This document shows, one piece after another, positions 1 to 11,203 of a stretch of 64,000 nt of DNA. Position numbers and translations under genes: made by a program. Source of the DNA: Cladophialophora immunda. Lineage: Eukaryota; Ascomycota; Eurotiomycetes; Chaetothyriales; Herpotrichiellaceae. Position 1 is the first letter of the stretch. Each line of letters opens with the position of its first letter. Under the pieces are notes generated by a model. The model did not search any database. It saw only the letters and a list, made by a program, of their open reading frames with translations, and had not been told where the DNA came from. The stretch spans positions 2,316,485-2,380,484 of the forward strand of contig NW_015622542.1 of the NCBI RefSeq assembly GCF_000835495.1. Direction: 5' to 3'.

Positions 1-1402
1 CTCTGTCGCATCGCCCTTTCTGTTGACTTTGGAGGACATCGACCATCAACAAAACGAGAAATTGATTATAATTCTGTCCACGCTACAGAGCGACTGTGAG
101 CCTGGGTGCACCGGCGTCCCTGGTAAGTAATGGACTCACTGATGGAATTGCGGACTGTCCGCCTCAAGCCTTGGGGAAGAAGAGAGTTATTCTCGTCTCG
201 GTTGGTTCTTCGGGTCTGTCAGCCTAGTGTGCTTGGTGTTGGCAGTATCAACGCTCTTCAAGAAGGCATTTTTTGCATTCTGGGGAGCCTCTTCACCAAA
301 CAAAGCTCGGTCGAAGCATCTCCTGAGCATCTGCAGAGACCCAGCGTAATCAGGTGCCCTGTCGAGGCCGGTGAAAAGGGGAGACATGGCGCAGGAAAGT
401 TCAACAAGAAAAGGGGCCAGGTGACGCCAGCGGAACGGAGATGAAAAGCAAAGTCTGGATCATCAGAAGACGAGATACCCTGAGGTCCTGCAACCTTTGA
501 TGCAGGTACGACCACACAGCAAAGCCTTGACCGTTGTCGGAAGATGGTTCATATACGAGGCATGGCATTACATGCAGGGATGATGCCGACGCCAGATCTG
601 TGCCATGAGTGTATGGAAAACATTGTCCGAAGTGAGAGCGTTCCGGAAGGCTGTGCTGTGCCCCCCTGACCCATCTAGACGCCGCCTGTGCTCGCGACAA
701 CTTGCTTGCTTCGAGCGAGATGATTACACGATTGGGCCGGTCCACCGACGAAACTTGACTCAGGGAGAAAATCCACCCGGTGTCGATGGCAAGTCGTAAG
801 ACCAGACTGGACTATAGACTTTTTAGCGGTGAGCTTCCTGGACTCTGGCCACGGAGCCGTACCATGGATCCTGTGGCGGGCGGGCGGCAACAACATTTTA
901 CATCTGATTCCTTACTCCTTATTCCTGTCCCTGATATGGTGCTGTATCCGATAATATTGCTTGTCCTAACCACCCACTCTGCTCAGGCTCCAGAGCAGCA
1001 CGAGGGCCCCCCCGGGAACTGCCCTTGGAATCTAGATTCCTCCTGGGCGGGTCTCCGCAATCTTGGCCGGTCAGTGCACATGACGGCACACCAACCCCAA
1101 AGGGGCCTGGGCGACTGGGAAAATAGATTCCAGGCTGGCTAAACACTCTGTTAAAGAACAATATCCACGTCTTCCATTAACCTTAATCCCAAGCTATGAC
1201 GGGGCCCAAGGATGATACGGAAGTTTTTCAGGCTAGAAGCCCCGATCGTCCCCCTTTCCATCCCCATGGGGGCAAAGGGCGAAAGCCGGTTCGTGCATAC
1301 AAATAGGTCGAGAAAGCCCACATTGATTCCATGAGTTCCAGAAATCTCTGTCTACGCGCTTGTGCTCGAGATAACTATTTGGACTGATCACTGAAAGACA
1401 GA
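1..1402. other. intergenic, upstream of sugar porter
   Basis: No coding region is supported here. The short open frames on both strands have no recognisable motifs and overlap each other. The last few hundred bases presumably contain the promoter of the sugar porter that starts at 1403; I could not pick out a specific operator. Confidence 0.5.
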
Positions 1403-3314
1403 ATGGCATCCCACAATCCCTCGATCGTGGAGGTGGCAAGCCCTATGGAGCAAGAGAGAAGAATGTCGAGGAAGCTCTCAGTCTCCCAAGCATGGACGGA
1501 TCACTTGGAGCAGAATACGCTCGTGGTAAGTACCCCGCCGGGTGTGCCATGGGCAAAAGCGATACTGATTCAAATCTTTGTTCAGGACGGGCACCTGATT
1601 GAAGCCGAAAACGAAGACAAGATGACGCCGTATTTGGCCTATCTGATCTTCTCGGCTGCATTGGGCGGGTTTCTCTATGGTTACGACACCGGTGTCGTGG
1701 GCGTGGCTCTGCCTTATGTCGGCACTGAGCTGACCGGCAAGACTCTCACGTATTCGCAGCAAGAGATTGCCACCGCGGCCACGACCATCGGCTCCATCTT
1801 TGGCGCCGCCCTCTTGGGCCTGTTCGCCGACAAATGGGGTCGGAAGTTCTGCCTCTTGATCTCAGACCTGTTCTTCACTGCAGGCGCCATCATCATTGCC
1901 TCGAGTTTCTCCCTACCTCAGCTGATCGTCGGCCGTCTTGTTCTGGGCGTCGGAGTCGGTGGTGCAGCCGTCATCTGCCCGTTGTACATCACTGAGTTGG
2001 CCCCGACCGCTGCCCGAGGACGTTGCGTGGGAACGAACGGCTTCTGCATCCCCTTTGGACAGACCGTGGCGGTCGCCATCGGCTCCGGCATGCAGCACGT
2101 CCCTGGCAACTGGCGCATCCTTTTCGGCCTGGGTGTCGTTCCGTCTGTCGTGCAGCTCTGCCTCATGCACAGCATGCCGGAATCTCCTCGTGTCCACATT
2201 CTTCGTGGCCAGGATGACAAGGCTCGCGACGTTCTGCGCAAGATCTACAAGTACGCCTCGCCCGAGACGATTGAGCTCAAGTTGAAGGTCGTCAAAGACC
2301 ACGTGGCCGCCACGACGGCCTTGCAACGCTCGATGCCCTTCTTGCAACGATCCAAGAAGCTCTGGACGCACAAGCCCTACCGCCGATCCATCTTCACTGT
2401 CAGCTTCATCCAAATCTTTGGCCAATTCACCGGCTACAACACCCTGCTCTACTACGCTGGCACACTGTTCGGACTCCTGGGGCTTTCGAATCCCTCGGTA
2501 GGCGGGCTGATCCCGTCCATCACCAACACTTTCTTCCTTCTCTGCGGTATGGTCATGGTGGACCGTATCGGTCGCCGAGGCCTGCTGATGAAGTTTGGTC
2601 CTATCATGGTGGTCGGTCTCACTTGGTGCCTCATCGCCTTTTACTACATGTGCAAGCCCACGGGCGGCTTCCTGGTTGAAGGTCATGAGTACTCGCAGAA
2701 GCTGGTCGGCCTGGTCATTGCGGGCATAGTCATCTTCGTTGTGGGCTTTGGTTCGACTTATGCCCATCTGTGCTGGTACCAATCCGAATATCTGGCTCTC
2801 GAGATCCGAGCGGCCGGCAGCGCCGTCAGCACCACGGCCAGCTTCACGGCCAACCTGATTGTTGCAGTGTCCTTCCTCAGCGAGTACGTTTCATCTTCTT
2901 TTTCTCATTTGTTCCCGAGGACATCCAACTAATCTGATCATAGGCTCGAGACTCTGACACCCAGCGGCACTTATGGCCTGTACCTCTGTTTCATCCTGAT
3001 CGGTCTCGCCCTCGCCTACTTCTGCTACCCCGAGACCAGTAAGTTGATCCCTGCTACTTTTGGTGAACTATCGTCCCACATAAAATGCTAATCCTTTTTA
3101 TGTTTTTACAGAGGGCCTTTCTGTTGACGAAGCCTTTACGCTCTTCAATGACAACTTTGGCGTCAAGAAATCCAAGCTAATGCGCCGCGACAAGCGCGAG
3201 ATGCAAAAATCCTACCGAGCCGAGGGCGCAACCTGTGTCCCCGCCGAGACTCACTCGCCAGCCGAGATGTTCGATAAAGGTATCCCCGCCCACGTGGAGG
3301 ACTCTAAGATGTAA
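1403..3314 (+). CDS. MFS sugar porter, myo-inositol transporter-like
   Basis: Plasma-membrane proton-coupled sugar/polyol uptake is the expected role. The sugar porter signatures are visible: G-Y-D-T-G in TM1, W-G-R-K between TM2 and TM3, P-E-S-P-R after TM6 and D-R-I-G-R-R after TM8. The stretch after PESPR (R-K-I-Y-K-Y-A-S-P-E) resembles fungal Itr-type inositol carriers more than hexose carriers. Three introns are read: 1526-1585 (60 bp, in frame, so it looks like coding), 2884-2943 and 3039-3111. The last exon encodes E-T-K-G-L-S and ends at TAA 3312. The start at 1403 gives a cytosolic N-terminus of usual length. Substrate is inference: with two SDRs and a dehydroshikimate-dehydratase-like gene downstream, quinate or a polyol is also possible. 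Confidence 0.88.
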
Positions 3315-3489
3315 AGCTGAGGTCAAGAACAAAGGAGTCTGGTGGAACGAGGAAGAAAAATGAGAATTGGCGAAGAGTGTGCTTTTCATCGGCTGCACCT
3401 GGCGGGCTGCTAGAGAGAGGGCGGAAGCGGGATAAGGAGAGAGGCTTTTCTTGTGGTGGACCGGAAAGTAAGAGATTAGGCGTACTGGC

Positions 3490-3540
<51 letters not shown>

Positions 3541-3952
3541 TCATACGTCCGTCGGGGTTGATGTTGTGGTAGCACACATTCCGTCCCGTCTTTTCCGGTG
3601 CAGAATCCGAATGTTATATCCTTGAGACCAGTTACAGTCAGAAGTTCAGAACAGTGCAGGGGCACACCAAAGATCCCTGCCAGGGACGAAGGTACTTTGT
3701 ATAGAAGTTCAAAGCACAGTCGAGAAAAGACTTCTCGACGCCCACATGGTATGAATGGTGCCAAAGCGATGCACAACCATGGGCATAGCAAACCGGTTGA
3801 TGCAGCTCTACGAGTCGGAAAGTAGACATCTAGAGTCAGACTAACCGTCACTGATCACTAGCACATTTGCCATATCTGATATTTAAGTACTTCTCCACTT
3901 TTTTTTCTGCTCTATTTAAACGCATTCCTTGGTGTCCGGTACCACCTTTTCA
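3315..3952. other. 3' intergenic between convergent genes
   Basis: Gap between the stop codons of the sugar porter (+) and the SDR (-). It holds a long GA microsatellite and otherwise nothing I can assign. Confidence 0.6.
3492..3537. repeat. (GA)n microsatellite
   Basis: An uninterrupted GA dinucleotide run of about 46 bp, about 180 bp downstream of the sugar porter stop. A run of the same type in CT orientation lies at 44803-44855. Confidence 0.97.
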
Positions 3953-5090
3953 CTATCTCGTGAGCCCATTCCCAGTACTCATGCCTCCGTCTATGGCCAG
4001 ATTGTGGCCCGTCACGTACGAGGCCGTGTCAGACAACAGAAACACCACTCCTCCTGCGATATCCTTTGGTTGACCCAGACGCTTCATCGGGGGGGCGTTA
4101 TAAAAGTAGTGCTTGATATCAGGTCTCCTGTCGGCGACTTCCTGGTTCAAGGGCGTGTCGATGTATCTGCCAATAAAAAAAACATCAGTATTTGATCCCA
4201 GCGAACAGGTATACACATGCAGCTTACCCCGGAGCGATGCTGTTGACTCGGATGCCGGTCTTGGCTATCTCGTGGGCCAGCTGGACGCCAAACGATTTGA
4301 CAAAGCCCTTGGTCCCTCCGTAGCAGGTCAACATGTGGCCTGGACAATCGTGCGTCGCCGCCGCCGAGGCAATCATCACGATGGCTCCCCGGGTCCCGGC
4401 CTGCGCGGGCTCTGGTTGTGACAGGAATTGGCGGACGGCTAACTGCGCGGGGAAAAAAGTTCCGGCTTGCTGGAGGGCGGGTCAGTATTTTTGCTGCCGA
4501 AGTAAGATTGAATGCACTGGTCCTTCGTACATTTACCGAGACCACTCTTTCGTAATCTTCCCACTGTTTACAATCCCGTGGTTAGTGACCTTGGCGTCGT
4601 ACTGTGGGCAAGAGTGCAGGGGCAGCGTACGGTATGCTCCAAGAATGGCTTGTCGGTGCCAATACCTGCGTTGGTAACCCTGGAAGGCGGTCAGAGAAGA
4701 TGTGGAAAAGGCAATCAGAACAAGAGCGACGAACAGTCCATCCAGATGACCTCCCATCGCGGTCACGCAATCGGCGAACGCAGTCTCAAGAGATTCTCGT
4801 TTAGTGATGTCGCATCTAAAAAGTCGCATTGGTTAGCCATTCTGTCGTGGTGCAGGAAAAGAAAAGACCCGGAACAAGAGGCGTTCATACTGGAAATAAT
4901 GGCATTTTCCTGTCTTTTCCACCAGCTGTTTGCAGTCTGGGTGCGGATCCTTCAGGATGTCAAGAATGCCAACCTGGCCCCCAGCTTCGAGAATAGCCTC
5001 GACCAGCGCAAGTCCAATGCCACGACCTCCGCCCGTGACAATGATGCGCTTCTGGCCCAGAAGAGGCGCGGTCTGACCTGTGGCAATCAT
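3953..5090 (-). CDS. short-chain dehydrogenase/reductase (SDR)
   Basis: Classical NAD(P)-dependent SDR, probably a polyol or ketose oxidoreductase (sorbose reductase/arabinitol dehydrogenase-like). Near the N-terminus is T-G-G-G-R-G-I-G, then V-T-N-A-G, a catalytic Ser in M-I-A-S, the Y-G-G-T-K active site (Y-x3-K) and R-V-N-S-I-A-P-G. I read five introns with good junctions, for example H-Y-F-Q|C-D-I-T, D-G-L|V-T-N-A-G, H-T|W-E-D-Y, V-S-V-N|Q-A-G-T-F-F and A-P-G|Y-I-D-T-P. Start chosen at 5090 (M-I-A-T-G-Q); no other start is better supported. It is transcribed divergently from the SDR at 5975, and the two share a D-P/E-P-H-P segment after the second beta strand. Substrate unknown. Confidence 0.87.
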
Positions 5091-5974
5091 GTGGATTGGT
5101 TGGCGAGCGTGATTTCCCCTTGATATCTTCCTCAACAGACTACCGTGCTTTCCTTCTCTTGAGACTGGCCTTTTTCCCCAGGTCGGCGTCCCATATTAAT
5201 ATCTTCCGACAGGTGGGAAACCTTTCCCGGGAGAATCAAGCACCGTGCCTCTGCACTTTACTTGGTTTGGCGGCGTGGGGAAACTTACGACTCTGATTTG
5301 ACACGACCATCTCAGATCTGGTTAGTAGGGTCTGGTCTACAAGGAGACAGCGAACGAACGAGTTTTGAACGCTAGCCCCGGGGCCTCAATGATTAGAATG
5401 ACCGAGACTAGATGCCTTGTCGATAGGCCGGGCGGGCAGACTATAGAGCCTCGCCTTCAAAACCGGGGCGACTTACAACAGCAAAATCGAACTATTCTCG
5501 GGGCCTGAATTATTTCTCCAGACGTGTCGACCAACGAAATCCAAACGCTGGAATATAAATTCCCCCTTGTGGAGGACCAGAGGCCATGTGAGGCCCTCCG
5601 ATATCCCCTCCCTCCCCTTCTCTTTTCTCAGAAACACAATCGGAACTCTTTTTCCGAGGCATGGTTCAACGACTGCGTCTTGTCTCAAAGCTCAGTGCGC
5701 GAACCAGACTCCCATGCACAGAGCGTGATTCAGGCTGGCACGTCTTGAGATTGCCCGTCTCCCCAAGTGCAGATCAGTTCGAATGTTGTCGCGCGGAAAG
5801 CTCGGTCAATGGCGGGGAAAGAACGTGTCCCCCGGTTATATGAACTGGCTCCTCGACCCCTCCTCTCACTTTGAGAAAATCTTACGCCTAAGCTCTACAC
5901 TACGCTCGCTCTTCCTGTGCATCCCTTCAGTCTTCCGCGGCTTCAGCCTCCATTTCCAACCTCAAAAGGACGCC
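5091..5974. other. divergent promoter between two SDR genes
   Basis: An 880-bp gap between the starts of two divergent SDR genes, expected to hold both promoters. I see no clear operator repeat. Confidence 0.5.
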
Positions 5975-7018
5975 ATGAACGGGGCTGTGGTGCAACCCGC
6001 GCAGACGTTGAATCGAGACGCCGACTCATTTCTGCGCCGGACTGTTCAAGATCTCTTCTCGCTCAAGGGTCGAACGATAGTCATTACCGGAGGAGCTCGA
6101 GGTATTGGGCTATCGTTTGGATTCGCTGTCGCCGAAGCCGGCGGCAATGTCGCGCTCCTGGATCTGCTGACGGAGCCGCATCCCCATTACTACAAGCTCG
6201 AGAAGGATTACGGCGTCAAAGTCAAGATCTACAAGTTGGTGGCTCGTCCTGAAGTGTCTGCAATCACCTATTGACTTGAAACAGGAGCGATGTAACGAAA
6301 CATCAAGTCCTCGGCGAGACGTTTGAGGAGATTGTCAAGGATTTTGGCCGGATCGATGGACTGTGAGTTTTCCGCGGCCCCCGCATTGTCCACGAGACTG
6401 TGAAATGGGAGTTTGTTTGAACTGATGGGGTGAATAGCGTGACAGCGGCTGGTGTCTGCCCCGACGAGCCCTTCGTCGAGCGAAAACCCGAATCGGTGGC
6501 GCGGTGCATGAACATCAACGTCTTGGGCACCTATTTTGCGGCGCAGTTTGCCGCCGCGCAGATGATGAGGCAAGAACCCTTAAGCGATCAGCAATGTAGA
6601 GGCTCCATTGTCATGGTCGCCTCGATTGCCGCCTACGTGGCTAGCAAGGGCCAGTGTACTAGCGACTACTGCGCCAGTAAAGGTGCCGTGGTTTCTCTGG
6701 CCCGGGCCTTGGGCGTGGAACTAGCTATGAAGGGAATTCGGGTCAATAGTATCTCGCCTGGGTAAGCGATGTGGCCATTGTTTCTATCTCGACTAATGCA
6801 CGTGTGCCAGGTACATGATGACCGACATGACTTTGGACATTGCGGACAAGAATCCCCATCTGGCGTCCATCATGACCACCGAGCCTCCGATGCGGCGTAT
6901 GGGTGACCGCACCGACTTGAAAGGGTTACTGGTCTACCTGCTCTCCGATGCCAGCGCTTACCAGACTTCGGAGGATATTTTGGTGACAGGAGGTATCCAT
7001 GCGGGTCGTCTATTGTAA
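5975..7018 (+). CDS. short-chain dehydrogenase/reductase (SDR)
   Basis: NAD(P)-dependent SDR of the sorbose reductase/polyol dehydrogenase type. Motifs in order: T-G-G-A-R-G-I-G (cofactor binding), D-L-L-T-E-P-H-P after beta 2, N-I-N-V-L-G-T-Y, the catalytic Ser in M-V-A-S-I-A, the Y-C-A-S-K active site and R-V-N-S-I-S-P-G. Introns follow Y-K|S-D-V-T, D-G-L|V-T-A-A-G and S-P-G|Y-M-M-T. The V-T-N-A-G motif of its neighbour is V-T-A-A-G here, a substitution of the usual Asn. It ends with TAA at 7016. The ATG at 5975 gives about 35 residues before the Rossmann motif. It forms a divergent pair with the SDR at 3953-5090. Confidence 0.87.
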
Positions 7019-7350
7019 GAAAAAACAAGCACAGTCAAGTCAACTGGCTGGAACGAGAGATCTAATTAGTTCTGCGGACGGATAGAAGTATATACAGATT
7101 CCAGATGTGCCAAAAAGTTAGGCGCTCATCGAGTGAAAAACGCGAGATACTTGTAACACATTGCCAATGGGCGAGTCAGAGAAGTCTAGCTGGATATTGA
7201 GTTTCAACCGTCCAGCTGGACTCCCTGGACCGTTTATTATCGACGTGCTGCCGTCTATTCAAGTTCGCGCTTCTTCCTCCTGGACTCACCCCGTCTCCTT
7301 GATTCGCAGTAATTGCTTCCTCCCATACCATGAGCACTGTTCTCGGCTAT
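7019..7350. other. intergenic, 5' part of decayed gene unclear
   Basis: The region before the recognisable part of the DUF7703-like pseudogene. Its first exon may lie here (an ATG occurs at 7330, before a possible acceptor at 7350), but I cannot support an exact start. Confidence 0.4.
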
Positions 7351-8550
7351 AGGAATCGGATTCCATCATCGTGGTCACGGCGGCGACCGTGGGCCTGTAC
7401 AATGGCTTTGAGCCGTTGCTCATAACTCTATCGAGATTTTCCACGTCCCGAGTGAAGAAACGACGGAGTCTGCTATTCGTCTCTCTCGTTACTGCGACCG
7501 CCAGCGTGTTTTCCTACTTCATCGGCTTCATTACGGAGTACTCCGAGCTGCTTGTCTTCTGGGCGTGTATGTTCTTGAGTGCTGTCGGCTGTGTCTGCCA
7601 GATAACCGGCTAGGCTGTGGTCTTGTATTCTCGAATAGTCCTGATCCTCCAGGATCGTCGTAACCTGCGTGCCGTCAAATGGATGATTATCGTCGACGCT
7701 GGCGTATTGCACACCTCTACGACGATGTCCCGGTATGAAAAATCCTACGGATCGCACCCAAAGCAGTTCCTGCATGCTTTCTTCTACATTGAGAAACTGC
7801 AAATGACCAGTCAGCCAGCGTCTGTTTCCCGCCAGTGCCGTCAGACCAAAAACTGAAATGCTGTGCAGGATTCTGTTTACAAAGAATTCATCATCTCGGG
7901 TCTTTACCTGTGGGAGACCACTGCGCTGCTGAAAGTGGCCGAGAAGAAAGGTGAGTCATGACTAACTCTCCAGAAGCTTTTGAGTCGCTCAGACCATTCC
8001 TGATAGGCGCACGTCCAGCCATGGTTGAACTGTCTGCTACCAATGTCGTAATTGTTATGGCAGACATTGCTTTGGTAGCTCTAGAATACTCTGGCGAAAC
8101 CCTCATGGAACGCACGTGGAAGGGTCTTATCTGCAGTAAGTAACAGACGTTAAGCCAGTCCAAGCGTTCTTTGGGTCTGATATGCCACGAGGTGTGAAGC
8201 TGAAGCTGGAATTTACCATTCTGAGCAAGTTGGCCAATATAGTGCGCGCTCCTCGGACCAGCCTTGCCAACGCCCTCGCCGAGTTTGATACATTTCACGA
8301 CGCTACAAGAACAAATACGGCCAGCATGTCCCTTCCGACCAACGCGACAATCCGGAGAAAATGCCCGTACGAGATCCCCGACTGGCTCCTGGCTCTCGAG
8401 GGCCGAGCGGTCCATCTGAAGGACATGAGCAAGGGCTCACTGAGACATGAGACGAAACTGCAGTGCGTAGCGGACAGATCATGCAGTACCACACGGAAAA
8501 ACGCTCAGGTTGCTTCCTATGCCAAGCTCTACCCGGTCTGGGGGCCCTGA
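7351..8550 (+). pseudogene. decayed DUF7703-like integral membrane protein
   Basis: The conceptual product resembles a fungal integral membrane family of unknown function (DUF7703; recalled from memory, not searched). It has TM-rich segments with V-G-L-Y-N-G-F-E, Y-S-R-x-V-L-I-L, a D-x-G-V-L-H-T loop, I-I-S-G-L-Y-L-W-E-T and S-V-K-L-K-L-E-F. Two lesions are visible: an in-frame TAG at 7611 where G-W would be expected before A-V-V-L-Y-S-R, and one extra A within 7881-7883 that breaks F-C-L-Q from E-F-I-I-S-G. Introns remain readable around 7807-7868 and 8138-8190. The start is uncertain. It could be a living gene only if unusual splicing removes both lesions. Confidence 0.65.
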
Positions 8551-8751
8551 AGACTCTGCGCAAGTGCGGAGGAGCGGGGAAGGTTCAGCGTCCAGAAGCC
8601 CGGCGACCCACCGCAAACTCTGTCTTCGGAATCCCTATTCCATCGTGAATTGTATTCGCAACCAGTCAAAACCTTGGAGGTTGCGAAGATGGCCGCCCTG
8701 GTCAGAGGGCTTTAGCGGCTTCTTGGTTCGTGTCATCACCTCAAGGACATC

Positions 8752-9753
8752 ATGATGCTCGACAACAAGCTTGCCATCGCAAGCGTCTCGCTGGGTCAAC
8801 ATGCCAAGCATACTCTGCCGCAAAAAATCACCGCAGCCGTCGACGCCGGGTTTCAGGGCTTGGAAATCACCTGCTTGGATCTCGAGACCTATGCCGACAG
8901 CCAGGGGCTCTCGATGCAAGATACAGCGCGAATAATTGGGGCCTTGATGCGCGAAAACAAGCTGCACGTCTTGTCGTTTGCGTCGTTTCAAAACTTTGAA
9001 GGCAACCCGTCGCCCATTGAGGGCCGACTCCAAAAGGCCCGGGACTGGCTTCAACTTGCACACTTGTTGGGCGCTGAGCACCTGCAGATCCCGTCCATTT
9101 ACCAGCGCGAGTTCATCGACGATCATCAACTCATGGTCGCGGAGCTTCGACAGCTCGCCGAGCTGGCCGCCACGTTTGAGCCTGTGATCAAAGTCGCGTA
9201 TGAAAACCTGGCCTGGGCCAAACGATGCTCCTTGTGGCAAGAGGCGGTCGCAATCGTCCAAGAGGTCGACAGAGACAATTTTGGCCTTTGCTTGGACACT
9301 TTCCACATCGCCCTCGTGCTGTGGGCCGACGCGTACTCGTCGGATGGGCGTCAAGTGGACGGCGACGAGAAACTCCGGGCCTCGATGCAGGAGTTCGTCC
9401 AGCGCTGTCCGAAGGACAAACTCTTCTATGTCCAGTTGTCCGATGGTGAGCCTCTGGATCCGCCCTACAGCGAGTCCCATCCGTGGTACGACCCGACTCT
9501 CGAGGTTGGCCATGTGTGGTCGAACCAAGCCCGACCGTTTCCCCTCGAAACCGAGTACGGTGCATACATGCCCGTGGAGGAGATCAGTCGCGCATTTATC
9601 CTGGATATCGCGTTCACGGGCTGGGTGTCAATGGAAACCTTTGATCGGAGGATGGAACAAGAGGCCAATGGCCCCGTGCAGAATGCCAGGCGTGGCAAAG
9701 CCTCGTGGGAGAAACTCCGGGCGAGGATGCTGCAGAGTTGTCCTACACCATGA
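8752..9753 (+). CDS. 3-dehydroshikimate dehydratase-like TIM-barrel protein
   Basis: A 333-residue xylose-isomerase-like TIM barrel, closest in my recognition to fungal QutC/QA-4 3-dehydroshikimate dehydratase, which converts 3-dehydroshikimate to protocatechuate. The family start (L-A-I-A-S-V-S-L-G), L-C-L-D-T-F-H, E-T-E-Y-G-A-Y and G-W-V-S-M-E-T-F are present. The four acidic/polar metal ligands of the family can be placed: Glu in A-Y-E-N-L, Asp in C-L-D-T-F, Gln in Y-V-Q-L and Glu in S-M-E-T-F. There are no introns. A shift to a related sugar-acid dehydratase (inosose dehydratase type) cannot be excluded. The neighbouring SDRs and sugar porter fit either a quinate/shikimate or a polyol catabolic set. 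Confidence 0.8.
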   Translation: MMLDNKLAIASVSLGQHAKHTLPQKITAAVDAGFQGLEITCLDLETYADSQGLSMQDTARIIGALMRENKLHVLSFASFQNFEGNPSPIEGRLQKARDWLQLAHLLGAEHLQIPSIYQREFIDDHQLMVAELRQLAELAATFEPVIKVAYENLAWAKRCSLWQEAVAIVQEVDRDNFGLCLDTFHIALVLWADAYSSDGRQVDGDEKLRASMQEFVQRCPKDKLFYVQLSDGEPLDPPYSESHPWYDPTLEVGHVWSNQARPFPLETEYGAYMPVEEISRAFILDIAFTGWVSMETFDRRMEQEANGPVQNARRGKASWEKLRARMLQSCPTP

Positions 9754-10124
9754 ATGAACCGGAATTAATGGGTCATTTGGCAAGACTATGGACGTCTTGT
9801 CGCTTGGACACCATAGATTTCAAAATAGCAGATGGGATTGCGTCTATTCTTGTCACAGCCGAGATGTGATTATGGAAGATTTCTAGGACATTGTTTTGAC
9901 TGACTTGGCCCACTCACGGTTCTACAATCTGGTCAAGTGTAAAGACCGCCCAAGATACATCTTCGTCAACTTGACTGATTGACATGGACTGATACCTATC
10001 TGTATGTAGACATCTGATACCTATCTGTATGTAGACATCGTGGTAAGATGCATGCCTGGATCCAATCATCTAGTCTTGAGCATTGGCATCTCCATTGCGC
10101 ACCATGACCATGATCACTATACCC
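9754..10124. other. intergenic with a tandem repeat
   Basis: Only the 25-bp tandem duplication described separately is notable. Confidence 0.5.
9989..10038. repeat. perfect 2 x 25-bp tandem duplication
   Basis: A 25-bp unit at 9989-10013 is repeated exactly at 10014-10038. It has no coding or regulatory meaning that I can show. Confidence 0.95.
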
Positions 10125-10690
10125 ACCTTATCGTCCTGCGGAAGGCCCGCCACCCAAACGCCTCCTTGGCCCACTCCAGCTCATGGATCCATTGAGTGAT
10201 CAAGCTCCCGACATCCGGCCTGGCAGACCCGCGGACGCTGTTCGCCATGATTTCAATCGCCTTTTCATAGCTCGACGCCTACCTCCAGGTCTGGATCAGA
10301 TCGATCTCGCGGGCCGAAGTCTCAGAGATTGGCAGGATGTAGTTTGGAGTACCCATTCCCGAGACCGTGACTGTGCCGCCTGATTACGTAGTCTTGGGGA
10401 CAAGATTAGAGGGTGATTGGAGATGAGTGAGGGGATAGAGTAACTTACAGAGACGGCGCTCTACACGCAAAAGGGAACTCCTGTGCATTCAAAGGTGACG
10501 TGCAGTTTCCCAACTGGCTCGCCGCTGGGCCATTTCAGAGAAGCAATATCGTCCGCAACACCACAAGCGCCGGCCAGTTGCTCGGTCATGTCGGCGGACC
10601 GCTTGGGAGTCGTCACCATGCGCATCTCCGCGAAGCCATGTTCCATAGCAAAGTCAACGCGCCGTTTGTCAATGTCGCTGATGGTGGTAC
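10125..10690 (-). pseudogene. remnant of zinc-dependent polyol/alcohol dehydrogenase
   Basis: Only the C-terminal half of an MDR zinc dehydrogenase (sorbitol/xylitol dehydrogenase type) is recognisable. Reading on the minus strand, S-D-I-D-K-R-R-V (end of the NAD-binding beta 2) is followed by F-E-C-T-G-V, then after an intron G-G-T-V-T-V-S-G-M-G and W-R-x-A-S-S-Y-E-K-A-I. Two in-frame TAG codons interrupt it: 10461-10463 (a Gln CAG would fit) and 10279-10281 (a Tyr would fit in W-R-Y). The catalytic N-terminal domain is not found upstream (10691-11200), so the gene is both truncated and nonsense-mutated. It probably belonged to the polyol catabolic set to its left. Confidence 0.65.
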
Positions 10691-11203
10691 GTGGGCAGCC
10701 TCGAGATCTCAGTCGACAAAACCGTCCATCTGCTCGGGCAGGATCGGGTTATTCATGCAATCATGCAAAGATCTTCTCGCGGTCCTTGGCAACAGGCTCT
10801 AGTAGCGAACGTGGCTGAGGATTTCGGCTTAGATGAGGTTTACCTCAGGAGGGGATGTCCATCCGCAGGTCTAATACGAAGCTTTGGTAGCCCCTCGCCC
10901 CACGGACTTGTCCAGTTGCCCCTTGTCCGCAGGGTCTATTCAATTAGCGAAATACTGCGAACCACCACGCCCCTTCGTCGTTTCTGGCCAAATGCAGAAT
11001 ACGTATACGAACAAAGGGGTGTATAATGGTGTATCTAGCTAAGGGTTGGGCACGATAACTGAGATGAGTTGGCAGGAGTAGGCAAGGCATTTAGCCCAAT
11101 GGCTATGGGGCCTAACATTGTCTCATTCTTTATCGGCTGCTCCATGCGCGGACGGGTCCGGGCTGAGAACTGATCCGCTAGCTCCGCTGCCTAGCCAGCG
11201 GCG
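10691..11203. other. intergenic, degenerate
   Basis: Probably the eroded 5' part of the dehydrogenase remnant, plus one copy of a dispersed repeat at 10997-11044. No intact gene. Confidence 0.5.
10997..11044 (+). repeat. dispersed repeat, copy 1
   Basis: About 48 bp containing T-A-C-G-A-A-C and ending in AGCTAAGG. It matches 33769-33818 in the same orientation with scattered substitutions and small gaps. It could be the end of an eroded transposon or a solo terminal repeat; the element type is unknown. Confidence 0.6.

Noticed and set aside
1913..2782. 289-codon open frame antisense to the sugar porter
   Set aside because: It lies wholly opposite conserved transporter sequence, is rich in charged residues without motifs, and is explained by codon bias of the sense gene.
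8635..9528. 297-codon open frame antisense to the dehydratase-like gene
   Set aside because: No family signal; opposite conserved metal-ligand motifs of the sense protein.
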